64,000 nucleotides of DNA from Euborellia annulipes (Eukaryota > Arthropoda > Insecta > Dermaptera > Anisolabididae). The stretch lies in contig JAKCPI010002824.1 in assembly GCA_023213315.1 (NCBI GenBank), positions 1 to 64,000 on the forward strand. The letters run 5' to 3'. The position numbers were made by a program, and so were the translations under genes. Under the pieces are notes generated by a model, which saw only the letters and a program-made list of their open reading frames with translations, was not told the origin of the DNA and made no database searches. This document shows, in pieces, positions 9,428-20,140 of this stretch (position 1 is the first letter of the stretch; each line of letters starts with the position of its first letter).

Positions 9428-11240
9428 ATAGAAATAGAATAGAAAAATTTATTTAAGGCCAGGGCTAGCAAGCCCCATTGGCCACCTCAATAAAATTACA
9501 TAGTAGTTACACAGTAGTAGCTCAAATTTTTTCTTTTTTTTCCTCTTTTTTTTTTTATTACAAATTTACACCTCGTCACACAACGCGACACCAGTTACGG
9601 ACGCGGACTACAAGTAATGCTCAACAACCAATTCATTAAAACTCCCGAATGAGGCCGTGGCTCTTATGACCGCCGGGAGACCATTCCACAGCTTTACAAA
9701 CCTCACCTGGAACGATCCATCATACAGAACAGTTCTATGCTTGGGCACTATTAAATCAAACTTTTTCAATCTCGATTTAACCGGACAAAAATAATTTTCA
9801 AAATATTTAGGCCCCCTCCCGTCCAGTATCGTCCTCCCCAGCTTAAGGCATGAGGCCTCCCTCATTTTATCTAACTTCAGCCACCGAAGCTGAATGTAGG
9901 AGTTTGAAATGTGGTCGAAGCGGCTGAGGCCCACTATATAGCGAACGCTACTGTTCAGAGCCCTCTGCAGCCTAATGGCTGATACCTCATTGAGATCGCC
10001 GTACACGACATCGCAATATCTAAAATGGGGCAATACCAGGGTCTGTACTAAGGTGGTTTTTAACTTAAGTCCAAGATGGGGTCCCAACGTTTTAAGTCTA
10101 TGTAAGGTGGCATATGCCTTTTGGCAGACACCCTCCACATGAGGTTTCCAGGTTAAGCCCTCATCGAACCAGACCCCAAGATTTTTTACCTTCTCACTGT
10201 AGGGAACCACCACCCCATCAATAGCAATTTTATCTAAGTCGGCCATACTTAATTTGTTCATTAGCCTTGAGTAGCCGATCAAAATAGCCTTCGTTTTCTT
10301 GGCGTTCAAACTCAATCCCAATTCCTTCAAGTTCTTATTAATCAGTTCGATTTTATGATTTAAATTTTGTATGCAGACATTAAGATGCGGTAGTTCCGAG
10401 CTTGAATATAATTGAATATCGTCTGCATACATGTGAAATTTGCAGTCAGATATACAATCTGGGATCGAGTTAATATACAGTGAAAATAGAAGGGGTCCCA
10501 ATGAGGATCCCTGGGGTACCCCTGACTCGACTCTTCTCCATTGCGATGTTTCATTACCCACATAAACACATTGAGATCTATCTGTAATATAAGAAGCCAA
10601 CCAACTGCATACCGATTCGGATAAATTATATTTTTTAAGATGTCGTATTAGGATTTTATGATTGACCGAATCGAAAGCTTTTGAGATGTCAAGTAGCACT
10701 AAAATCGTGCATTTGCGCTCATCCATCGATTTCCTGATATCATCAGAGATCCTGACTAAAGCAGTACAAGTACTATGCTCCTTTCTAAACCCTGACTGAA
10801 AAGTATTTATGAAATTTGCTTCCTCAATATATTCATATAATTGTTTATGCGCGATTCCCTCTATGATCTTCGATAATGTTGAGAGTATGCTTATGGGGCG
10901 GAAGTCATTTACTTGACTAGGGTTAGCTGTTTTTTTAATGGGGCAGATCATTGCACGCTTCCATTGACTTGGAAATATATTATTTTGAAATGAAAAATTG
11001 ATAATATGACATAATGGGCCTACGAGGGCACACTGGATCAGTTTAACCATTTTAATTGATATATTATCTACTCCTCTACTCTCCGAAGAAAGCCCCCTGA
11101 TTTGTCTTAATACATCCTGTATTGTGACGTTTTTGAAAAAGAATCTTTCATTTTCCCCTCCCGTTTGAGAGCCTTCGTACTCTTCCCCGAGGTCAATATC
11201 TCGCTGTGGCACACAAAAATAATCATTAAGATCATCTATA
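9428..11240 (-). mobile_element. 5'-truncated LINE (Jockey/CR1 group)
   Basis: A reverse-transcriptase frame is followed by about 180 bp of 3' untranslated sequence and a short tandem tail of TTCTA/TTTCTAT units at 9421-9450, the simple-repeat 3' end seen in Jockey and CR1-like LINEs. The 5' end is truncated near 11240, so the endonuclease is missing. It lies in the terminal palindrome of a family A copy, a few bases from a hAT element. Confidence 0.85.
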
Positions 11241-11266
11241 GAGATAAGAGAAAGTAAAAAGTCAAA
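9608..11266 (-). CDS. LINE reverse transcriptase, 5'-truncated ORF2
   Basis: This encodes the reverse-transcriptase part of a non-LTR retrotransposon, which would copy element RNA by target-primed reverse transcription. Numbering residues from the codon at 11212 (GTG, not a true start), the 534-residue stretch shows FRPISIL at about 104, GFRKEHST near 141, the catalytic-aspartate motif DISKAFD at 175-181, GVPQGSSLGPLLFSLYIN at 231-248 and YADD at 262-265, followed by the thumb and a Cys-containing C-terminal region. The frame stays open upstream to 11266, where it runs into flanking repeat DNA, so there is no genuine start. The N-terminal apurinic endonuclease is absent because of 5' truncation. 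There is no stop or frameshift across the domain, so the insertion looks young. It most resembles the Jockey/CR1 group; the exact clade is uncertain. Confidence 0.9.
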   Translation of the reverse strand, partial: FDFLLSLISIDDLNDYFCVPQRDIDLGEEYEGSQTGGENERFFFKNVTIQDVLRQIRGLSSESRGVDNISIKMVKLIQCALVGPLCHIINFSFQNNIFPSQWKRAMICPIKKTANPSQVNDFRPISILSTLSKIIEGIAHKQLYEYIEEANFINTFQSGFRKEHSTCTALVRISDDIRKSMDERKCTILVLLDISKAFDSVNHKILIRHLKKYNLSESVCSWLASYITDRSQCVYVGNETSQWRRVESGVPQGSSLGPLLFSLYINSIPDCISDCKFHMYADDIQLYSSSELPHLNVCIQNLNHKIELINKNLKELGLSLNAKKTKAILIGYSRLMNKLSMADLDKIAIDGVVVPYSEKVKNLGVWFDEGLTWKPHVEGVCQKAYATLHRLKTLGPHLGLKLKTTLVQTLVLPHFRYCDVVYGDLNEVSAIRLQRALNSSVRYIVGLSRFDHISNSYIQLRWLKLDKMREASCLKLGRTILDGRGPKYFENYFCPVKSRLKKFDLIVPKHRTVLYDGSFQVRFVKLWNGLPAVIRATASFGSFNELVVEHYL

Positions 11267-11324
11267 TTAGATTCGTATAGCCTGCTAAAAAAAAAGCTCG
11301 AACGAAAAACGGCGCTCCATTTGA

Positions 11325-11363
11325 GCTTCCTCCCCCCCCCCCTCAAAGGCTAGTTACGCCGCT
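11325..11363. mobile_element. hAT-like terminus fragment
   Basis: Reverse-complemented, it reads CAGCGGCGTAACTAGCC followed by a poly(G) run, the shape of many hAT termini. No partner end was found. Confidence 0.4.
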
Positions 11364-11490
11364 GTTTCCAAGGTCATTCTCAATAGCATTTTTATTTAAA
11401 TAGAAATAAAAGTTAAAACTTTTCTTCATGTTAAAAAGTTTAGGATCATCAATTTATGTGATTTATAAGTAATCTCAAATTCTGACTAAG

Positions 11491-11636
11491 ATGAACAAAC
11501 TCTCCCCTAAGTACTTAAGACTTTCTCTGCTAATTGCTTTAACCCTGTCTTTCAATTTGTCTGCCTGTGTGTCCCCCTCTAACGACAAAGAGGATGTCTT
11601 TTGTTTAAGGCCCAAGTTTCACGTCCGGTATAAACA
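11491..11636 (+). CDS. Possible first coding exon of a secreted protein
   Basis: I do not recognise this gene. An ATG in the context CTAAGATGA opens a frame whose first residues (MNKLSPKYLRLSLLIALTL) form a charged start plus a hydrophobic core, then FNLSACVSPS as a plausible signal-peptidase region, then an acidic stretch (NDKEDVF) and one Cys. A possible splice donor (CCG/GTATAA) is at about 11625-11631; past it the frame becomes low-complexity. Codon content is less AT-rich than the flanks. No later exon was identified, so this may be chance. Confidence 0.25.
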
Positions 11637-12927
11637 GAACGTACATAAATATAATATACAGTATATATATTTAAAAAAAAAAAAAATGAATGCACGTGCG
11701 ACATGCACGTTTTTACGTTTTGTCCCCGTTTAAAAAATCTCACTTGAGGACAACAAATTTTTATTTACTATAAAATACACGCGTGTGCGCAGAATTTCTC
11801 GCTCACGCGTTCAATTGTGTTTTTTTTTTTATTCTTTCTTCCTTTTTTTTTTTTTTTTTTCTTGCATAGACTTTAATGAAGTTTACAAAGTACCGTTAGT
11901 TTTATTTTTTTTTTCCTCTTTACTATTAACTAGTAACTGGGTACTGTATATGTATACACGTATGAACTTTTGTAAAATATCAAATTAACGCGCACCTGGA
12001 GGTCTTTTCGTATTAAACATCACTTTTTTTTGCTTTATTATTAAGAGATAATTATTTTTCACACCTCTTTTTTTTCTGTTATTATTATCTTTTGTTTGGC
12101 TACCATACATTTCTCATTTATTAAATTAATCATCTTTAATAATTGTAAAATTAAAAAAAAAAATGTGATGTTTATAAAGCTCTTGACAAAACCGTGTTTT
12201 CTAACGCGTCTGTGTGACATAAATTCTTTGACTATCATATGGTATAATTTGATTTTCGATGAAATTTTGAGTTCCAAAGCAAAAATGCAGTCATCTGGCA
12301 TATTGATGGTGTTAAAACAATAGGGGAAAAATTTTTTGACATGTCAATGTTTATTTTTGAAAATTAATAAAAATAAAAATAAATAAATATACGAAGATGA
12401 CTTACATATTGAAAGTAGTCCCCGAGAGACGCAGCAAGGACTGACTGGATTGGGCATTAGGTGCTTCATTGAGAGATGGTGCCAATTGAATTTTTATCAC
12501 TCATCTGAAAAAATGAAGGACAATATTATATAAATCACAATAAGCATTTGAGCTATTTTTTAAATTATATACAATAAATTCATATGACGAAAGTGATTTT
12601 AAAAGAAATTTGACCGAGAGGACATTTTTTATGTTAATAATTTTAAAAACCAAGTGGTTTGGGCTTGACTGGAGAATAGAGCAACAACCACCAAGATGTT
12701 GTGGTCAAGCAATGCCAAGCATGGCGGTAGGTGTCCCGAGGAATCCCATCCGGTTGCCATCGGTAATAATCATAAATAAATGAAATCCTTAGCAACCGAG
12801 AGGGAAATGAAAAACAAAGTGGCTTCATATTTCAGCCAGTCTGATAAAAATTTATTTGGGTAACAGTAACCCCAAAGAAAAAGACAATGAAAGAGCGCGT
12901 TTTCGATTTCCCTAGTAGCTATACCAC
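11637..12927. other. Unassigned AT-rich spacer
   Basis: Short poly(T) and poly(A) tracts and several chance open frames occur. A moderately GC-rich segment at 12640-12770 has no recognisable coding signature. Confidence 0.35.
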
Positions 12928-13608
12928 CAGTGCTGCCAAACAAGATTTCCAAAAAAAGGAGATTTTGAATGAAAAAAAGCCGGAGAAGTCGGAGATTCCA
13001 ATGGGAATAAAGGAGGAATTTCGTATACAAAATTAAAAAATTCATATTTTTTTTTAGTAAATTTTACTCGCGATACTCAAAATGACTCCAATTTTTTAAT
13101 ATTCGAATCTCTTTCTATTTTTGGAACAAGTTCTTTAACGCGGCTTACACAGGGTGAATTGGGAGAAAATGTAATGTTCCAAAAACGCGTTCCTAACAAA
13201 AGTGCGTTCCCAGCGCCCGATCGAAGGCGGAGGAAGGCGAGATTAGCCGAAGTCTTTTCGAGGCCACGCCTACCTTCTCCTCTTTATTTCCTTCTTTCTA
13301 CGCCGAAGGCGAGCAAGAGTTTCCCCCGAGCGCAGCTCCCTGGCTAGACGCCCAAGGCGGGTTCCTTCTATTTAAATAATATTCATATTAAATTATATTC
13401 TGAGTTGAAGAAAAGGCGTGAGGAACTTCGTTCCTGCCGTGGGTCCTACGACCCCACACGTTTTTATATTTTAGTAATTTTTCTCCGGATTTGTAATATA
13501 AAAGGTATTGTTATTAAATTTCAAAAAAAGTCGGACATTTTGGGAAAAGCCGGAGATTTAGGCAAAAAGTCAGCGGTTGTCTAAAAAACCGGAGGGTCGA
13601 CAGCACTG
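12928..13608. mobile_element. Non-autonomous hAT element with perfect 8-bp duplication
   Basis: The ends are CAGTGCTGCC and, on the complement, CAGTGCTGTC (9 of 10 match). TATACCAC flanks it at 12920-12927 and 13609-13616, a perfect 8-bp duplication. Subterminal CCGGAG/TCGGAG motifs recur at both ends, as expected for transposase binding. A GC-rich interior (13159-13345) has an open frame without recognisable homology. Confidence 0.85.
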
Positions 13609-14600
13609 TATACCACCAGCCGAACTCAAAAGCGGTATTTTATAAATTTTATATCAAGATCCCTGTATTGAGTGTTAACTCTATAATAATAATTAAAATA
13701 CAAATAGAAACATCAAATTGGGGCCAAATATCAAACCCAATATTTTTGTAATTAACATTTAGCCTACTATGAAAAAAAAAAGAAATTTTTTTTAAATATA
13801 TACCAAAACACAATGAAACTTTTAATGATATCAAGGTACATTGGGACGTTATTAATGGTAATTATAAGTTAAAAAAAAAAATAAAACCCGAAAAAAAGGC
13901 TGCTCCTTTTTTTCTTATAAAATAGAGATCAGACTTTTGTTTTTAATTATAGAGATCTCCACGTAAGGAATCATATGTTATTTTTTTTTTCTTTCAAAAG
14001 AAGTGGTCAGAGGGCACGCGTACTCTTCAGCTTGTTACATCCCGTGACGAGGCATTTGTTGGCCGTATGTCCATTATCCTTGATCGTCAGGTGTCATCAA
14101 AACGACGACATCGACAACCACTGTGCAAAACCAGGGAAATCCGGGTTCATTGAAAGAGTGACGCATTCAAATCACCACCGATTAAGATTTCCACTTTATT
14201 ATTAATGCCTATACTTTTAAATTTACCTATTATTTTAAAATTGCTTAATATTATTATGTATTGTTTTGTTTTTTTATAGCAATTTCTCATTAGTTTTAAT
14301 GTTTTACGTAGGATACAACTAGTCGCTGGATGGGTGCTCACGAACACCCATTTATTCCAATGAAGCAAATAAAAAATTACTCGTTTCTCCATTCAGGTCA
14401 TGTGTCTTATGCATTGGGGGATAAATCTGGGTGTAATTAAGTCATTAAAAGTCCAACAAAAAAAGTCAATCATAATTTATTTAAAACATTTCTCGTTAAG
14501 GAAATGCTTTATATTTAAAAAATAATGAAGAAAGAAAATATGAGAGAAATGCTGAAAAATCTAAAGAAATTTTGAACCTATACATTTCTTTGCTTCTGTC
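13609..14600. other. Unassigned spacer with one GC-richer patch
   Basis: The patch at about 13995-14190 is less AT-rich and looks unique. No protein similarity is recognised. The rest is AT-rich sequence. Confidence 0.3.
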
Positions 14601-14611
14601 GACATTTTGGT

Positions 14612-14660
14612 GTCTTCTGAAGATGGGTGGCCTATAGCCCGAAACGTCTTCAGAGTCAAT
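14612..14660 (+). ncRNA. Hammerhead-like core, no clear stem I
   Basis: CTGAAGA at 14617-14623, an extra T, GGGT...GCCC (stem II) and GAAACGTC at 14641-14648 match the hammerhead core. The flanks do not pair convincingly, so this copy is probably decayed. Confidence 0.4.
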
Positions 14661-14751
14661 AACTGCATACGGCCGAAAAAACTTGTCTTTTTTTCTTTGA
14701 ACTTCTAAAATACCAGAGGTTTATTTATTAAATATAGCAAGAACCTGAAGA

Positions 14752-14990
14752 ATATTTTGTCCGGAAAAAGCTAGCAGGTTGAAATTTGATATTTAAGTTA
14801 GGTACCCCCTGCCATGTAAAACGAAGCTTTTGAACTAAATCGGCCAAAGAATACTAGTACTTTACTCATGTATATTTTTAGTTTTTTTTTTCGAGTTTCT
14901 CAAAATTGGCTCTGACGATTTTGATTAAAATTCATAAATTAACTATTTTTTAGATGCTCTTTATAATGTTCATTTTTTCCAACTTTAAGA
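14752..14990 (+). repeat. Family A element, internal fragment
   Basis: The 'ttgaaatttgatatttaagttagg' block, the ACTAGTACTTTACT block and the body up to 'tagatgctctttataatg' are present. Both ends are missing. Confidence 0.7.
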
Positions 14991-15044
14991 TTTTTTTTCT
15001 CAAATAGTATTAGAAATATTGTAATATAATTTTGAACAATTGCC

Positions 15045-15474
15045 CCCAAGTGGGCGATTTGGGTTCTCAGGGGGGCAATAAATAAGTGGGGGCGATTGAG
15101 GGGCGATGAGTATTCATAGGGGAAAAAATTATTAGAGTTTACTAAAATTTAAAAAAAAAACAAAAATCAAAGAGAAAAATCTCCTATTTTGAAGATGGCC
15201 AGTATGAAAGAGGACAAAAAATTGGCATAAAAATAAAAAAGTCTGAAGATAATTCCAATCTAGAATCGAAACGTCACTTTTGTTTTTATTAAATTAAGAT
15301 TGACCGCTGAAAAAAGATCCATTTTTTTGTTATTTTCTTCATAAAAATAAAATTATTATATTAGATATTTAAAAGATTTGGGTAGATAGACAAATGAAAT
15401 GGGGGCGGTAGGATATATTAGTCAACCTCCAGAAAGGGGGCGATAGGCTACAAAAGGTTGGGAACCACTGATCT
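15045..15474. mobile_element. hAT-like element, one good end, nested ribozyme fragment
   Basis: The right end reads CAGTGGTTCCCAACCTTTTG on the complement, a classic hAT terminus. Inside, GGGGGCGAT-type sequence is repeated near both sides (about 15050-15110 and 15400-15440), with a hammerhead-bearing fragment at about 15185-15350 between. The left terminus was not identified. Confidence 0.5.
15235..15283 (+). ncRNA. Type I hammerhead ribozyme-like motif
   Basis: Stem I is AAAAGT (15237-15242) with ACTTTT (15276-15281), six pairs. CTGAAGA is at 15243-15249, stem II is closed by ATTC/GAAT, and GAAACGTC is at 15268-15275. All core elements and stem I are present, so it is one of the better candidates. 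Stem III is the self-complementary ACGT. Confidence 0.6.
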
Positions 15475-15949
15475 ATACCGATGGCTATCGGCGGACGTTC
15501 AACACGCTGATCCCTCGGGGTCACCAACCCGAGATTTTGCCGCGCTTGCCATTGCTTACCCGCAAAGATTGATTACGATTTTTGAAATTATTTTAATAAA
15601 AAATTTAAAAAATTAAATGGATAAAAAAAGTCCTTTGCAATATGAATTGAAATTCTGGTTAATTCCCTGGTCATTTCTGAAATATAAAAATTTCTGACAT
15701 TTTACAAAGGTCGACTTATGGCCTGGAAGTAGCATCAAAAATATAATCAAATCAAATAAGTAATTAATTCTATTTGTATAAGTTAATTTAATTCGAATTT
15801 CTCTCTCTTTTTTCTAAGATCAAAGGACAAAATATCATTATTCAATCGAAAATATTGTTGACCTTTTTTTTTTTTATGTATTTTCCCTATCCATAAAGCG
15901 CATCCTCATTAGCGGTAAGTTCATGGAAATCAATCAAACATGTTTGAAA

Positions 15950-16370
15950 AGGGCGACGGGCCGTGAATTTTCAATTGGAAAACGTGTCAGGCACGAAGGG
16001 CTCCAAACCAAGGGCTGCCATGCCATTGCCGGCTGTTATTAATCACACAGACACCTTGCTCAAGACCTGAACTGAACTGACTTTCGGTTCGGTCGGTGTG
16101 ATCGCAAACCGATGACGCTGCACTTTTCTCATCCCTCTCCTTAGTTCATTTTCTTTCTTTCTGTTATCAATTAAAACTCGACTCGAGCGAGGAAAATTAG
16201 TAATCAACTTGGCCAGGTTAGGACACACAGCTGCCTCTCGGTTTTTGTTGTTGTTGTTGTTGTTGTTGAAGAAGTCCCAAGTTTTCTGGCAATGGCGGGC
16301 GGTTTCTTGGGAACCAAATGACCGCCTTCCCTGACAGATGGTACTCCCCCCCTCCCCCCCCTTCAGCACT
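15950..16370. other. GC-richer, apparently unique island
   Basis: It is non-repetitive apart from a GTT microsatellite at about 16243-16268. Several open frames overlap but none resembles a known protein. It could be a regulatory element or an unrecognised exon. Confidence 0.3.
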
Positions 16371-16950
16371 AATTATTAGATCAGGGGTAGTAATTATTCA
16401 TAGAAATTAATAAGTTTGGGTATGCGAGTGAATGAAGGGGAAGTGGTCCGCGGTAGCAACTGTTAGCAACCGCGACGATTCGCTCCACGCAAGAGACTCT
16501 TCATCAGAACGCTTTTCCAAGAATTCATTAGAGCACTGATTATTTGTTTAAATTATCATTATTAGACATGAAAATTAGGAACTAATAATAATAGCCTAAA
16601 GAGATATTTGTCAAGAAAGAGAGGAGAGATAGAATATTGGCGATTTCATTTATAGACCTTTTTAATTCTAAAGTTCTTTCTAAAATTATTTGTTTTATGC
16701 CCCTTTCAGAAAATAAATTATTCCTTTTTTCCCAATGCTTTCTTGGAGATTTTAATTAAAAAATGTTATTATAGTGTAAATGAATTTCTGCAATGTTAAT
16801 TTAATTAATTATTGTATACTATTATCGTATGTTATTTGCTTTGTTAACATTTTTTGTAAATTTTATTGTACAATACTGTATTTGACAATTCCACTATTCT
16901 TCGGAATCCTATGGAAAATAAAGAAATGAAATGAAGTACTGGTGTGAAGG

Positions 16951-17119
16951 CATTTGGATACCAAATGACTTAAATAGAAATGCCTGGACCCTCAATAGAT
17001 ATATTAATAATTAACGGTTATCGTCAAAGTCTTAAATGGCCTAAGGTGCCGAAAAAACTGTGTGAATGTGAGTGTGAATGAGAAAAAAGAGTGAATGTTT
17101 TTTTATAAAAAAAAAAAAT
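16951..17119 (+). repeat. SINE family S1, 5'-truncated
   Basis: It starts at CATTTGGATACCAAATG and keeps the GGTTATCG and GCCGAAAAAACTGTGTG blocks, the GAGTGTGAATGAG segment and a poly(A). The tRNA-like head is absent, as expected for an incomplete reverse transcript. Confidence 0.8.
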
Positions 17120-17132
17120 GCACAATCCTGTC

Positions 17133-17815
17133 CCGCCGGATTTTTTTGTGGCTTTGTGTATTTCATTTGTATTTTAAATTTTGGCTGCCTGAAATAAACT
17201 ATGGTTATTTTTCAAAATTTTAATCTCATATTTGACTATTTTATACACAATAGAGAATCCTAAATACAATAAATATAAAATTTCATAAGAATTGGAAAAA
17301 GTTTTTTAAATGTGTAAAGGGGTGGACCCCCTTGTGAATCGAAATTTACATGCAAAAATCCCAATAGGGATTTAACATTGGCTCTATGGAAGGAAGAGCT
17401 GAAAAATGAATTTGAAAAATCTGACATACTGTGCTACATCAGTAAAGTGTACTTCAAACAATTTTCACGAATAATTTTACTGATATACTTTTTAAAGAGC
17501 ATCTAAAAAAATAGTTGATTTTTGAATTTTAATTAAAATCATTAGAGCGAATTTTGAGAAAATCTAAAAAAAACTGAAAAAGTACTTCAATAAAGTACTA
17601 GTACTTTTTGTTCAAAAGCTTATTTTATTGCAATAATTGTCCGGGAGAATGCCTTAAATATAAAATTTCAACCTCGTAGCTCATTGCTTCATGATTAAAA
17701 CACCCAGACAAATAGGCACACAGACCAATTTGCGGGACCCTCTTTTTTTGGACTCAAGAGACCGCAAAACGTGTATTTCCATCGCATCGAATTTTTGACA
17801 TTCTAATTCTTGGAG
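17133..17815 (-). repeat. Family A element, long variant, eroded
   Basis: It has an eroded hairpin remnant, then a segment beginning 'gaaataaactatggttattt' shared with the copy at 39731 but absent from the 670-bp copies, then the standard body, ACTAGTACTTTTTG block and 'cgaatttttgaca' end. A long subfamily therefore exists. Confidence 0.7.
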
Positions 17816-17819
17816 TAGT

Positions 17820-18626
17820 AGAGGTTTTTGTAAAATTTGATAAAAAGATCCAACGATGTATTGAGATACGTCAATTAGTTATTTTAATTGGATTTAGTAA
17901 ATTCAAGAAATTTATTTATTAATAATTCCAGGTATACGATATATTATAATGAGATATTAAAATGAAAACAACTCAAGAGAGAACAAGAACATTTCAAGAA
18001 GGGCTGGAAACGAACATTTCCTTTTATTATTATTATTTAATAATTTGTTTTATTAAAACGATCTTTAATACCATCGAAGAAGAGAGAGAGGGGGAGTAAA
18101 ACCAACCCACGGGCTTTGAAGTAGCGATTGTGTATTTTGTGGAAAATGAAATATGAAAGCTTAATGAATGAATGAATCTTTTCTATGTTTTGTAACTAAT
18201 TGCTTTTAATCGCTTCACTTGTGTTACATCAAAGTCAACAAGTCAGAATCCCTGGTTTGTGGGCTGAGGTATCCCAGCCCGGCAGTTTCATTCAGTAACA
18301 TTATAACGATTTATAAAATTTAAGAATTAATTAGTTAATTTGTCTGCGCGCTAATCAAAGGAATGAATTACCTTGTTTTTGAAAGAGGAATCAAATTAGG
18401 ACACTATTGGAATGAATTTCTAAAGAGTGAGAGGGAGTTCTCGTCTTCTCTTTTTTTTTATTGTAGGGGGTGACAGTAATTAAGATAATTTTATATGCGT
18501 AAGTTAACGCATCTGGAATTTTAAGAATTCCTTTTTGCATTCATATCTTTTCAAAGTTTTTTTTTCTTTAATTTTCAAATGCTAATTTTAAAATTTCTAA
18601 GAGTAAGCCAAAATTTATATTTCTTA
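17820..18626. other. Unassigned AT-rich spacer
   Basis: No gene was recognised. A GAATGAATGAAT run near 18165 and a poly(T) near 18450 occur. Confidence 0.35.
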
Positions 18627-19313
18627 AGGAGGCTATACACGTAACTGCAAACTTGACAAGCATGCTTGTGCAAGCAACAGCTTATGCCAAAAACTAACCT
18701 AAAAATGTCAAATTCGGATAACAATGCGAGGTTATTTATTCGAAGATAACAAGAAATACTCACTTGCTTTAAACAGACACACAATAAATATTAATATTTA
18801 AATTAAAATATTAAATGAATTAATTGAATTCATATTTATTAAATAAATATCAAATGTCAAAAAAAAGGGGGGGGGGCAGCCAAGAGAAGGGGGGGACGTC
18901 TATAAAATGGCGGAGAGTTTTGTCTGCGCAAATATGCTTGTGCATGTTTAAAATTCAATCGAGCATCAAGCGGCTTGCACAATTAAAATGCTTGCGCAAA
19001 ATTCTCCTACAGAAGCTACAGTTTGCTTGTACAATGAGCGCTGCAATTAAGTCCCCACCTGATAGTTAGAGCCTTAAGTATGTGGTGTAGTATATGGTAT
19101 ATGGTAAAATAATTTTAAATGGTAAAATAAATTCATCTGTACCAGATTTACGTTTTACCTTTTCGGTCATTGAAATTATTTCACTATACACCATATACTT
19201 ACTTAAGGCTATAGCTACCAGGTGGGGACTTAATTAATTATGGCGCTCACTTTAACTACAAAAAGATTGCACATGCATGCTTGTCAAGTTTGCAGTTACG
19301 TGGGTAGCCGCCC
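18627..19313. mobile_element. Harbinger-like MITE, TTA duplication
   Basis: The termini AGGAGGCTATACACGTAACT and (complement) GGGCGGCTACCCACGTAACT continue matching through TGCAAACTTGACAAGCATGC. TTA flanks it at 18624-18626 and 19314-19316, the TWA duplication of PIF/Harbinger. The interior has repeated GCTTGTGCA/GCTTGCGCA motifs. It is interrupted by a mariner-type MITE at 19032. Confidence 0.75.
19032..19252. mobile_element. Mariner-type MITE nested in a Harbinger-like MITE
   Basis: TA-flanked inverted ends share TGAGCGC and AAGTCCCCACCTG. Inner inverted segments (CCTTAAGTAT, GGTGTA) fold most of it into a hairpin. A second copy with the sequence CAGTGAGCGCTACAATAAAG is at 58368. Confidence 0.75.
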
Positions 19314-20140
19314 TTATATTGCTCGGGTAGATTAAAAAAAAAATAAATAGAATGCTTTTTTTGACGGGGACTGTATACAAAATTTTTTATTAAAAATATG
19401 AATCTGAATCAACTTCACGCAGGTGTACCTTATTTATCCCTTGTAGGAATTTTTATGTTTAATCTCTTTAAATCATAGAATAAAATTTGCTACAAAGAAG
19501 ATATTTACCTAGTGAATTTATTATATAAGCTTACTGTATCTTTACCTTTTGTATTAGAAGGAAACTAAACTTGACATAGAAGGGGTAAAATTAATTGCCA
19601 GCAGGCAGCAAGAAGGGCTGTCTGTCTGCCCGAACCGATGGGGTTGTCGTGGACGTCGTCCCGACTGACTGACTAGACACAGGACAGGACAGGACGCAGA
19701 GGACATCGGAGGAGGAGGAGGAAAGGCTGTCAAGTCTATTGTCCGGGGGTTGGGACCGTTTCCGGAGACCCTTGGACAATACCCTGTGGGTGATAAGCAC
19801 CAGGACATCAGGACACCAGGACACTGAGAGCTCTGCATTTCGATGACCGCGGAGCGGCTTCCGGAGAGACAGTTGCATGGCAGGGCCTTAGGGCTTAGGG
19901 CTTAAGGCCCTATGCACTCACTATGCACGTGCATTTCAAACCAAGTTGACAGCGACACTAAAGATGACAGCCACCCTATCCACATTTTACCCTCTCTCTC
20001 TCGCTCTATCTCTATTTCCTTGTCTACATTATCCTCTATATCTCTCTCATCTGTAAAAATAACATTCATTTTTTGGTCCAATAAGTTTTTACTTCAATAA
20101 GTGATGGATTTCTCCATAAAAGCTTCGTAAATATTTTTTT
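19314..20140. other. Spacer with a GC-rich unique island
   Basis: The segment 19590-19905 is GC-rich, with ACAGGACAGGACAGGAC and GGAGGAGGAGG short repeats. No recognisable protein is encoded. The remainder is AT-rich. Confidence 0.3.

Noticed and set aside
10360..10569. Second open frame on the minus strand inside the LINE
   Set aside because: It is an out-of-frame shadow of the reverse transcriptase coding sequence.
19554..19878. Two overlapping 94-95-codon frames in a GC-rich patch
   Set aside because: Both are low-complexity (Ser-, Pro-rich), shifted by one base against each other and without recognisable domains.
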